Shown here: positions 42,684 through 52,548 of the stretch, piece by piece | Layout: each line of letters opens with the position of its first letter | How positions within the stretch are numbered: position 1 is the first letter of the stretch | Source: Kluyvera genomosp. 3 | GTDB lineage: Bacteria; Pseudomonadota; Gammaproteobacteria; Enterobacterales; Enterobacteriaceae | DNA: 64,000 nucleotides | Direction of reading: 5' to 3' | Assembly (NCBI GenBank): GCA_002211745.1 | Contig: CP022114.1 | Location: forward strand, 2,264,645 to 2,328,644 | The notes under the pieces: generated by a model | The model's input: the letters and a program-made list of their open reading frames with translations, nothing else | Told to the model about the DNA's origin: nothing | Database searches by the model: none | Program-made: the position numbers and the translations under genes

Positions 42684-44002
42684 TTAGATCTGGCTGGCCT
42701 GCGCGTTAACTGAGGACGTATGACGCTTACTGCGGCTGGCGAAGAAAATGGCCGTCAGCGAGATAGCTACTGTGGCGGCCAGATACCACGCAACCGGCAC
42801 CCAGTCACCGTTGTATTTTGCCAGCAGGCCGGTGGCGATCAGCGGGCGGTGCCGCCAGCCAGCGCGGCGCCAATCTGATAGCCGAGCGTGATACCTGTGT
42901 AGCGGACGTTGGCGCTGAAAATTTCCGAACACAGCGTCCCCAGCACGGCGGTAATGGGCGACCACAGGATCCCAAAGGTAATCACCGTGGCCAGAATAAT
43001 GCCCAGGTGGTACCGGTGTTAAGCAGCATAAACCACGGGACGATAAACAGGCCCAGCAGTACGACGCTGATGGCATACATGCGTTGACGGCCAATTTTGT
43101 CAGACAGCAGGCCCATTAGCGGGATCATCACCGTCGACACCAGCGCCCGAGCGTAACGGCTTCCAGCACCTGTGATTTTTGATAGGTCAGGGTGGTGGTG
43201 GCGTAGCTGACCACAAAGGTCGAGAAAATGTAGAACGGCGCGGTTTCCACCACCTTCAGCCCGGCCGCGATAATCACTTCACGCCAGTGATGGGTCAGGG
43301 TATCGCGCAGCGGCGCTTTTGCCACTTTGCCAGACTCTTTCACCTTTTTGAATTCCGGGGTTTCGTCGATATCTTTACGGATCCACAGGCCAATCAAGAC
43401 CAGTACGGCGCTCATCAGGAACGGGATACGCCAGCCCAGGAGAGGAACTGCTCTTCACTAAACATGGTCATCAGCGAGACGATGAACGTCGCCATCAGCA
43501 TGCCGATGGTCACGCCCGCCTGCGGAATACTGCCAAAAAAGCCTTTGCGTTTTTCCGGCGCGTATTCGTAGGCCAGCAGCAGCGCGCCGCCCCATTCGCC
43601 GCCGATGCCCATACCCTGGATGATACGCATCAGAATCAACAGAATGGGCGCCCAGATACCGATCTGGTCATAGGTCGGCAGCAAACCGATCATCACGGTT
43701 GCACTTCCCATCAGCGACAGGGTCAAGACCAGCGTTTTTTTACGTCCGATACGGTCGCCAATGTGGGCAAAAATGACGCCGCCAATCGGACGAATGAAGA
43801 AGGTCAGCGAGAAGGAAAGGTAGGAGAGAATCAAGCCGATGACCGGATCAACCATCGGGAAAAATATCTTGTTGAACACCAATGCAGCAGCTGTGCCGTA
43901 CAGAAAATAATCAAACCATTCAATGGAACTGCCCGTCAGGCTAGCAATCAAAACCCTTTTATTCTTTTTCAGGATCGTGGTGCTGCTTTCTTGTATTGTC
44001 AT
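42684..44002 (-). CDS. MHS-family MFS metabolite:H+ symporter (four apparent deletions)
   Basis: This 12-segment transporter of the ShiA/ProP/YhjE group has about 440 residues. N-terminal SSIEWFDYFLYGTAAAL and the loop HIGDRIGRKKTLVL are the family marks. The start MTIQESST at 44002 has a GGGAG site. Bases are missing at 43435-43437, 43146-43148, 43002-43004 and 42844-42846. The family takes up organic acids such as shikimate or ketoglutarate; the substrate here is not assigned. It is a separate unit from the marR operon on the same strand. Confidence 0.86.
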
Positions 44003-44362
44003 GAAGAATAACTCCCGCCACATTGGGTTAAAATCTGGTGCCACCTTTTTTACAAAGGGGTGCAACCTGGATTGTGAAAAAGGTTGTGTGTTTGTTAAGC
44101 AAATTAGATATGGGCGTTATCTTTGGCAAGCGCGGTGTTGAAATTTGTGAGTTAAAATGAGAGTCATTTTCATTTTTTGTGACTTGATAGCCGCTGTTTT
44201 ACGGTTTTAAGTTCCAAATAACTGCATTTTTATAGTGTATTATTCAGGTGCAACCGCATTGTTTTTAGACGTTTCTGGTTATTTCATCTTTGTTACAAAA
44301 TGGTTGGGCGGAGGGCGTTTTTATCCCGCAATTCACGGTTAAAGAAAGGAGCCGAGTTCACG
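44003..44362. other. AT-rich divergent region between the MHS transporter and ydcF
   Basis: These 360 nt hold no convincing coding frame. Within them, 44153-44171 matches the Fur consensus at 14 of 19 positions by hand count. The word GGTGCAACC occurs twice (44059-44067 and 44247-44255). The ydcF ribosome site AAAGGAG lies at its right end. Confidence 0.5.
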
Positions 44363-45153
44363 ATGAGTCTGTTACATCTGTCGGAAAACACGCTGGCTGC
44401 CGCCAATCTTCTCGGTAGTTGGCTGGCACAAAATGACTTTACTTCGTCACCGGACGCGCATGAGAGCCAGCTGGTGGTGATGGCGGGAATGCGGTGATGC
44501 CAACCATTGATGCCGGCTGTCGGCTGGTCAGTCAATATGGCGGTGTGTTGTTGATTAGCGGTGGTGTTGGCCATTCAACGTCGTTTCTTTATGAGGCGAT
44601 TGCCCAACATCCTCGCTATTGCAGTATTGAAACCCAGGGCAGCCGGAGGCCGTGCTGCTGGCGGAAATTGCTTACCGTTTCTGGCAGATTCCGCCTGAGC
44701 GGATTGTGATTGAGGACCGTTCAACCAACTGTGGGGAGAATAGTTGGTTTACGCGTCGCATGATGGAACAACAGGGCATCACCGCCCCTTACGCCACGGT
44801 GATTCAGGACCCACGATGCAGCGCCGTACCATGGCGACTTTCGCTCGCGTCTGGCAGGATGTTGGCGATGCACCGCGCTGGTTAAGCTATCCGGGCTTTA
44901 CACCGGAATTAGTGAATACGCCGGACGGCATTGCCTGGAAGCAGCCCGTTGAAGGGCTATGGTCTGTAACGCGCTACCTGTCGCTGATCCTCGGAGAATT
45001 GCCGCGTTTGCGTGATGATGCTCAAGGGTATGGGCCGCGGGCAAAGATTTTATTGCCCATGTAGACATTCAAGAGACGGTCGAGGAGGCCTGGCAGCAGC
45101 TCAGCACCGATCCACAATTACAAGGCGCGCTTGCCAGCCGTACCCTGGCTTGA
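44363..45153 (+). CDS. ydcF: DUF218/ElyC-SanA family protein YdcF (four apparent deletions)
   Basis: This Rossmann-like protein was reported to bind S-adenosylmethionine in E. coli; its role is unknown. Family motifs are the VVMAGNAVMP segment, LLISGGVGHST, VIEDRSTNCGENSWF and QDPTMQRRTMATF. Bases are missing at 44488, 44637-44639, 44810-44812 and 45039-45041. The restored length is 264 residues (E. coli 266). It lies downstream of hrpA as in E. coli but separated by about 9 kb of accessory genes; aldA, next in E. coli, is absent. Confidence 0.92.
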
Positions 45154-45201
45154 ACATCGTTTCCCGGCCAAGCGAATAGTGACGCCGGGACGACAAAGCG
45201 C

Positions 45202-45725
45202 TTAACGGAAACTCCACTGCATGCTCACCACGAAGATCGATGGCAGAATAATCCCGCTCTCAATGCCAAAGTAGTCGGTAAAGTTATATTGCAGCCCATG
45301 ATAAATGTACGGCGAGAACCCACGCCGGTAATCTTCCTGGCCGTATGGTAAGCACCTTCATCCCGCAGTGGCTGAATGCATCGAAAAAGAACTCGCCGGT
45401 GTAGGCGTATATGCCTTTGAACGTCCACCCTTTGTTATGATTACTGCCTGTAGCCAGTCACGACGCACGCCTAGCGTCAGGCAACGATCGGCAAAGCTGT
45501 TTTTCATTGTCCAATGAGCAGGCTGTATTTTGATTCCGCAGAGAATTTCCGTTCAACGGAAAAGAAATCGTTGTTGAATTTCTCATTATATTGGCCGTGA
45601 TTACCGGTCATATGGTAGACAAACGAGCCTGTGTTCACGGAGTACAGGTTTAGCTCACTGGAATAGCTCGACGCTGCTGGAACCACTGTCGCTATAAATA
45701 CCAGTGCGTTGGGCATTTTACGCAT
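45202..45725 (-). CDS. Putative small outer-membrane beta-barrel protein of unidentified family (four apparent deletions)
   Basis: A hydrophobic start, MRKMPNALVFIATVVPAASS, looks like a signal peptide. Alternating segments rich in Tyr, Phe and Gly follow: FFSVERKFSAESKYSLLIG, NSFADRCLTLGVRRDWL, GWTFKGIYAYTGEFFFDAF, SPYIYHGLQYNFTDYFGIES. The chain ends MQWSFR, an aromatic C-terminal strand typical of outer-membrane barrels. Missing bases near 45511, 45445, 45362-45364 and 45319-45321 restore a 175-residue frame to the stop at 45202. I do not recognise the family; PagP-, PagL- and OmpX-like folds are candidates. Confidence 0.6.
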
Positions 45726-45818
45726 GATAAAACTCTGGAAAGCTTAAAAAAGAAAATAATGCTCTCCATCATACGTTTTACACGATAAACAAAGACTCAA
45801 CCGTCGCGGAACATCGAT

Positions 45819-46041
45819 TCAGGGTAGCCGTTCTTTTAGTGCATCGGGAAGATTCAATAGAAAGGTATCGGTACGCGCGTTGATAAACAGTAGGCAACCT
45901 AGCCCAGCATATTCGCAATGGCGGCACTGGACGTGCCAAGGGCCTGGAATCCGCCTGCTGTGCGGCAATGGCGCTTGGTGCATCCCAGACGTTGGCGATA
46001 ACTAACTGTTTTTCTTGATAATGCAATGCTGTGAAATCCAT
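45819..46041 (-). pseudogene. Relic of an isocitrate lyase/PEP mutase family gene
   Basis: The first 48 or so residues (MDFTALHYQEKQLVIANVWD...GTSSAAIANMLG) match the start of PrpB/PEP-mutase-family proteins of about 255 residues. The text then jumps directly to LLFINARTDTFLLNLPDALK, which belongs roughly 100 residues further on, and stops soon after. The active-site middle and the C-terminus are missing. This needs a real internal deletion, not a single missing base. It lies between the small outer-membrane gene and gapC. Confidence 0.75.
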
Positions 46042-46160
46042 GATTTTTACCGGTTGTGTGTGTCTGCCGAGTGTGCCGCGACGGCAACGTGGCTCACAAC
46101 CGAAAATTGGACGAGCATTTCTTTGAAAGAAACGGCGGGCGCAGATGCCCGCCGAAGGCA

Positions 46161-47157
<997 letters not shown>

Positions 47158-47379
47158 GGTGTTCTCCTGTCAATGATGGGTGTCAGCCCAATACGTGTAC
47201 TTGAAACCGCTGATAGATAAGTGTGGATTATATGTTTCACCTGTCCAGGCTTAGCTCAGTCATCGGAGAAGGGCAATGTCATTTTGCGCGGTTAATTTGT
47301 ATCGATATGAAAAAGTAAATGAATTTTTAAGGAAACGCGGCTATTTTGCTTTTTATATTACTTTTCAGAGTGTCCGGCG

Positions 47380-47906
47380 ATGAACGATAAATATTCCCGC
47401 TTACAAATTGCGATTCACTGGCTGGTTTTTCTGCTGGTGGTGGTGGCCTACGCGGCGATGGAACTGCGCGGACTGTTTCCGCGCAGCGACCGCCCGATGA
47501 TCAATATGGTGCATGTTTCCTGCGGTATCAGCATTCTGGTGCTGATGGTGGCGCGTCTGCTGATCCGCCTGAAGCGCCGGCGCCGCCGATTGTGCCGAAA
47601 CCCAAGCCGATGATGACCGGTCTGGCGCACCTTGGGCATCTGGCTATCTATCTGCTGTTTATCGCTTTGCCGCTGATCGGCCTGGTGATGATGTATAACC
47701 GTGGTAACCTGTGGCTGGCGTTTGGTCTCACCATGCCGCACGCCGCTGAGGCCAATTTCGACCTGGTGGATACGCTCAAGCAGTACCATGTTTTCCTCGC
47801 TAATCTGGGCTACTGGCTGATTGGTCTGCACGCGCTGGCCGCGCTGGCGCATCACTATCTCTGGAAGGACAACACGCTGCTGCGCATGATGCCGCGTAAG
47901 CGTTAA
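47380..47906 (+). CDS. cybB: Cytochrome b561 CybB (one apparent deletion)
   Basis: This four-helix, dihaem membrane cytochrome oxidises quinol, with superoxide:quinone activity reported in E. coli. Haem-ligand His residues are in QIAIHWLVFLL, NMVHVSCGISILV, GLAHLGHLAIYLL and GLHALAALAHHYLWKDN. One C is missing at 47577. The restored length is 175 residues (E. coli 176). Divergent from gapC, as in E. coli. Confidence 0.95.
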
Positions 47907-47980
47907 GAAGGCTTTAAACTCCCTGGGCTTCGCGTTACCATACGCCATCAATTTTGTTACGTATGCGTAGGGAGAACGGG

Positions 47981-48617
47981 GTGTTCGCAGATTTTGGCGT
48001 GCTGAATTACTGGACGTATTTACTCGGGCCATTTTTATTATTCTGGTTCCGGGCCAAATACCTTTTTCGTCCTGAAAACCGGCGTCGCACACGGTATCCG
48101 TAAAGGATACATGGCCGCGCTGGCAGTGTTTATCGGCGATGCCGTGCTGATGTTCCTCTCCTTTGCTGGCGTCGCCACGCTGATAAAAACGACGCCAGTG
48201 TTGTTTAACATCGTGCGTTATCTGGGCGCTATTTATCTGCTTTATCTCGGCGGCAAGATGCTTTACAGCACGCTCAAGCGCAAAACGGCGGGGCAGGATG
48301 ACGAGCCTGAGCCGGGGCACGCTATCTTCAAACGCGCGTTGACCTTAAGCCTGACAAACCCGAAGGCGATTCTGTTCTATGTTTCGTTTTTTGTGCAGTT
48401 TATTGATGTGCACGCTAAAACGCCGGGTCTGGCGTTCTTTATCCTCGCGCTGACGCTGGAGTTGGTCAGCTTTACCTACCTGAGCTTCCTGATTGTTTCC
48501 GGTTCGCTGGTTACCCGCTATGTCAAAACCCGTAAGAAGCTGGCAAAGATTGGCAACAGCCTGATCGGCCTGGTGTTTGTTGGTTTTGCCGCGCGTCTGG
48601 CGACGTTGCAGTCCTGA
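47981..48617 (+). CDS. leuE: Leucine exporter LeuE (RhtB/LysE family; two apparent deletions)
   Basis: This is an inner-membrane exporter of leucine and analogues. The GTG start at 47981 is supported by a GGAGA site 5 nt upstream. [20 protein letters not shown] matches E. coli [20 protein letters not shown]. The family motif VPGPNT precedes [15 protein letters not shown], and the C-terminus is [11 protein letters not shown] as in E. coli. Missing Gs are at 48026-48028 and 48051-48053. The restored length is 212 residues, as in E. coli. leuE lies elsewhere in E. coli. Confidence 0.92.
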
Positions 48618-48625
48618 GTTATCAA

Positions 48626-48656
48626 TGCCGGAGAAGGTGCTAAGCGCCATCCGGCA
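48626..48656. repeat. REP-like palindromic unit
   Basis: TGCCGGA at one end and ATCCGGCA at the other enclose an imperfect GGTGC..GCGCC stem, 8 nt after leuE. It resembles enterobacterial REP/PU sequences. Confidence 0.6.
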
Positions 48657-48834
48657 ATCCCATCCCATTTCCCGTAACAATTCAAAACCGTTATAGATAC
48701 GCCGATAGGGTGCTTAAAGCCAATAGATAAAGTGATTCATAGACTTATCGGCAGGGTGTACTATCTTAGCGGGTGCTTGAGGCTATCTGTCTCAGGCATT
48801 AGCCAAACGGCAGATAGAGAAAAGCCCGGAAACA

Positions 48835-48858
48835 TTGAGCGTCTTGCCGGACGCTCAA
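48835..48858 (-). ncRNA. sok: Candidate terminator hairpin of a Sok-like antisense RNA
   Basis: The 9-bp perfect stem TTGAGCGTC/GACGCTCAA has a 6-nt loop and is followed on the minus strand by TGTTTCCGGGCTTTTCTC. It lies just upstream of the mok start, where Sok antisense RNAs are encoded in hok loci. The RNA's 5' end is not defined. It could instead be a leader structure of the hok mRNA. Confidence 0.35.
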
Positions 48859-48878
48859 CATCAACCGAGGCCACATCT

Positions 48879-49049
48879 ATGCTTTACAACATCAGAGTAG
48901 CCTCTTGCGGACCTTCGGGTCAAGGAGAAGCAGGCTATGAAGCAGTCAAAGGCGATGATTGTCGCCCTGATCGTCATCTGTATTACCGCCATTCTGGCGG
49001 TACTGGTTACGAGGAAAGACCTCTGCGAGGTCCGAATCCGAACCGCTGA
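48879..49049 (+). CDS. mok: Mok-type overlapping leader frame
   Basis: A 56-residue frame starting MLYNIRVASCGPSGQGEAGY overlaps hok in another frame, as Mok does in hok/sok loci, where its translation is needed for hok expression and is blocked by Sok. The upstream sequence (GAGGCTATCTGTCTCAGGCA and GGCAGATAGAGAAAAGCC) resembles the conserved leader of chromosomal hok loci. Confidence 0.65.
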   Translation: MLYNIRVASCGPSGQGEAGYEAVKGDDCRPDRHLYYRHSGGTGYEERPLRGPNPNR

Positions 49050-49092
49050 GACAGAGGTCGCTGTCTTCACAGCCTACGAATCTGTTAAGTAA
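48937..49092 (+). CDS. hok: Hok-family type I toxin (HokD/RelF-like)
   Basis: This 51-residue membrane toxin starts MKQSKAMIVALIVICITAIL and continues with TRKDLCEVRIRT and TEVAVFTAYE, nearly identical to HokD/RelF. One membrane segment (about 8-26) precedes the conserved Cys and the periplasmic tail. An AAGGAG site lies 11 nt before the ATG. The locus sits where E. coli has mokB-hokB, before trg, but the peptide is more HokD-like than HokB-like. Confidence 0.92.
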   Translation: MKQSKAMIVALIVICITAILAVLVTRKDLCEVRIRTAETEVAVFTAYESVK

Positions 49093-49098
49093 GAGACC

Positions 49099-49116
49099 GG
49101 CGGGAGTCATCCCGCC
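49099..49116 (+). terminator. Hairpin after hok
   Basis: The 7-bp stem GGCGGGA/TCCCGCC has a 4-nt loop and begins 7 nt after the hok stop. Only a weak T tract follows. It may protect or end the hok mRNA. Confidence 0.55.
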
Positions 49117-49233
49117 ACTCTTGATGATGTCTGTCATCCTCATCGCACCCAATTCGCTTCTCTACACGCTTCCGTGTGATTCTTTTGGCAGAAATTGCGC
49201 AATCATTTTACAATTTCTTAAAACAACTGATAG

Positions 49234-49246
49234 TATACCCCCTATA
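49234..49246. promoter_or_regulatory. FrmR-type operator
   Basis: TATACCCCCTATA is the C-tract flanked by AT-rich arms recognised by CsoR/RcnR-family repressors such as FrmR. It lies just ahead of the GGAGG ribosome site of frmR and overlaps the likely -10 region. Confidence 0.75.
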
Positions 49247-49260
49247 TCACCGGAGGGCCT

Positions 49261-49536
49261 ATGCCGCATTCACCTGAAGACAAAAAACGCGCATTAACCC
49301 GGGTTCGCCGCATTAAAGGGCAGGTTGAGGCGCTGGAACGCGCGCTGGAGTCCGGCGATTCCTGCCTGACTATCCTGCAACAGATTGCTTCTATTCGCGG
49401 GGCCGCCAACGGCCTGATGGGCGAAATGGTCGAGATGCATCTCAAAGACGAACTGGTAAGCGGAGACACCACGCCGGATCAGCGTGCAGTACGCATGACG
49501 GAAGTGGGTCATCTGCTACGATCCTATTTAAAATAA
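49261..49536 (+). CDS. frmR: Formaldehyde-sensing repressor FrmR
   Basis: This all-helical CsoR/RcnR-family repressor has 91 residues, as in E. coli. The N-terminal Pro2 and Cys35 ([10 protein letters not shown]), which are crosslinked by formaldehyde in E. coli FrmR, are both present. The frame is intact. A GGAGG site lies 4 nt before the ATG. It is co-transcribed with frmA 23 nt downstream. Confidence 0.93.
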   Translation: MPHSPEDKKRALTRVRRIKGQVEALERALESGDSCLTILQQIASIRGAANGLMGEMVEMHLKDELVSGDTTPDQRAVRMTEVGHLLRSYLK

Positions 49537-49559
49537 TCATCACAACGGAAGAGACAGCT

Positions 49560-50674
<1,115 letters not shown>

Positions 50675-50748
50675 CGCCAACCACCCGGTGGGAATTGTCC
50701 CGCCGGAATATGAAGTGTGACCCGCCTTACGTTTTACATCTTTCCCGA

Positions 50749-50775
50749 TAAGAAATTAGCGGCAATGGCCGATGA
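50749..50775 (+). promoter_or_regulatory. Sigma-28 (FliA) promoter for trg
   Basis: TAAG at 50749-50752, exactly 15 nt, then GCCGATGA at 50768-50775 fits the flagellar consensus TAAA-N15-GCCGATAA at 10 of 12 positions. The start would fall about 30 nt before the trg ATG. Confidence 0.78.
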
Positions 50776-50811
50776 CTCTGGTACTTACCTCAAGTACAAG
50801 AGAGTCAACTC

Positions 50812-52503
50812 ATGGATAAAAAGGCTGCGCCGGTCCGTGCGCAAAAGATCGGTTTCTTACACCACATCCGCCTGGTACCTTTTTTTGGTTCCGTTTTGGG
50901 CGGCATTCTGCTGCTTTTTGCCCTGAGCTCGGGCTGGCTGGCTACTTTATGTGGAAAGCCGATATTGACCAACGTGATGTCACCCATGAGTTACAGGTAC
51001 GGGTGGGGATATCCGACAGCGCTAACTATCTGCGCGAAGCACGTCTGATGATGATTCATGCTGGGGCGGACAGCCGTATTGCGGAAATGGACAGCATGAA
51101 GAAAAACCTTGCGGCGGCAGCGCACTGGATTCAGCGCTCGCAGGATGGATTTAAGGTTTACACCGACAGAAGCGTGAAAACCCGGCAGACCAGGCGTTGG
51201 ACGGTGAAATGAATCAACGCTATACCGCCTACCTGGAAGGGATGAAACCGATGCTGAAATATGCCCAGAACGGCATGTTTGAAGCGATCATCAACTACGA
51301 AAGTGAGCAAGCCCGTGCGCTGGATGACGCCTACAACGAGGTACGATTGAAAGTTATCGATATCCGTACCGCTCGCGCCAATCAATTAGCTGAGATGGCT
51401 CACGATCGTACCCGCCTCGGCGTCATCTTTATGATTGGGGCTTTCGTACTGGCTCTCGTCATGACGCTACTGACCTTTACCACATTACGCCGCGTGGTTA
51501 TTTTGCCATTGCAGCGTGCTGGCGTACGTATCGCGCAGATTGCCAGCGGCGACCTGACCATGGCGGATGAACCGGTAGGGCGCAGCGAAATCGGCCAGCT
51601 CAATGGTAACCTGCAAAAAATGCAGCATGCGCTGGTGCAGACGGTGGGCACGGTGCGTCAGGGTGCCGAAGAGATCTACCGTGGCACCAGCGAAATTTCA
51701 GTAGGTAACACCGATCTCTCTTCCCGTACTGAGCAGCAGGCCGCGGCCATTGAACAGACGGCGGCCAGTATGGAACAGCTGACCGCAACGGTGAAACAAA
51801 ACGCCGATAATGCACATCATGCCAGCAAGCTGGCGGAAGACGCTTCGGGTAAAGCGTCGCGCGGCGGTCAGTTGGTGTCCGGCGTGGTGGCGACCATGGG
51901 CAGTATCTCAACCAGCTCGAAGAAAATTTCGGAAATTACGTCGGTCATCAACAGTATTGCCTTCCAGACCAATATTCTCGCCCTGAATGCCGCGGTCGAA
52001 GCGGCGCGCGCGGGTGAGCAGGGCGCGGGTTTGCGGTGGTGGCCAGTGAAGTGCGCACGCTGGCAAGCCGCAGCGCTCAGGCGGCAAAAGAGATTGAAGG
52101 GCTAATTAGCGAGTCTGTCACTTTAATTGAACGCGGCTCAGACGAAGTCGTGCGGGCTGGTTCGACGATGACCGATATTGTGGATGCGGTAAAACGCGTG
52201 ACCGATATTATGCTGGAGATTGCGGCGGCTTCCGATGAGCAAAATCGCGGTATTCAGCAGGTGAGCCAGGCGGTGACTGAGATGGATAATGTCACTCAGC
52301 AAAACGCCTCGTTGGTAGAGGAAGCCTCAGCTGCGGCGGCTTCGCTGGAAGAGCAAGCGGCACGCCTTACCGAAGCCGTCGGGGCGTTCCGTATCCAGCG
52401 TAGTGAAAAACATGGGCATGAAAAGTCCAGCGCCAAACCGGCGTTTACGCCGACACGTCCGGCGGTGGCCACTGCGGGTGCGGATAACTGGGAAACGTTC
52501 TGA
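50812..52503 (+). CDS. trg: Methyl-accepting chemotaxis protein Trg with NWETF tail (three apparent deletions)
   Basis: This transmembrane chemoreceptor for ribose/galactose-binding proteins is recognised by its N-terminus [38 protein letters not shown] and the Trg ligand domain. TM1 is about 20-45, TM2 about 200-225, then HAMP, methylation helices and the hairpin [20 protein letters not shown]. The restored length is 564 residues. It ends in NWETF, the CheR/CheB-binding pentapeptide that E. coli Trg lacks. Bases are missing at 50934, 51181-51183 and 52023. A sigma-28 promoter precedes it. Confidence 0.9.
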
Positions 52504-52510
52504 TAAACAG

Positions 52511-52541
52511 AAAAAAACCCGTAGCCAAGGGTGGCTACGGG
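52511..52541. terminator. Terminator between trg and the PQQ dehydrogenase gene
   Basis: A CCCGTAGCC/GGCTACGGG stem lies between convergent genes. On the minus strand it is followed by seven Ts, so it ends the dehydrogenase transcript. Confidence 0.88.
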
Positions 52542-52548
52542 AAGAGGA

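Noticed and set aside
50812-52503. Calling the chemoreceptor Tsr or Tar because of the NWETF tail
   Set aside because: The N-terminal and ligand-domain sequence, including RLVPFF and GYFMWKAD, is that of Trg, and the position between hok and accessory genes matches the E. coli trg locus.
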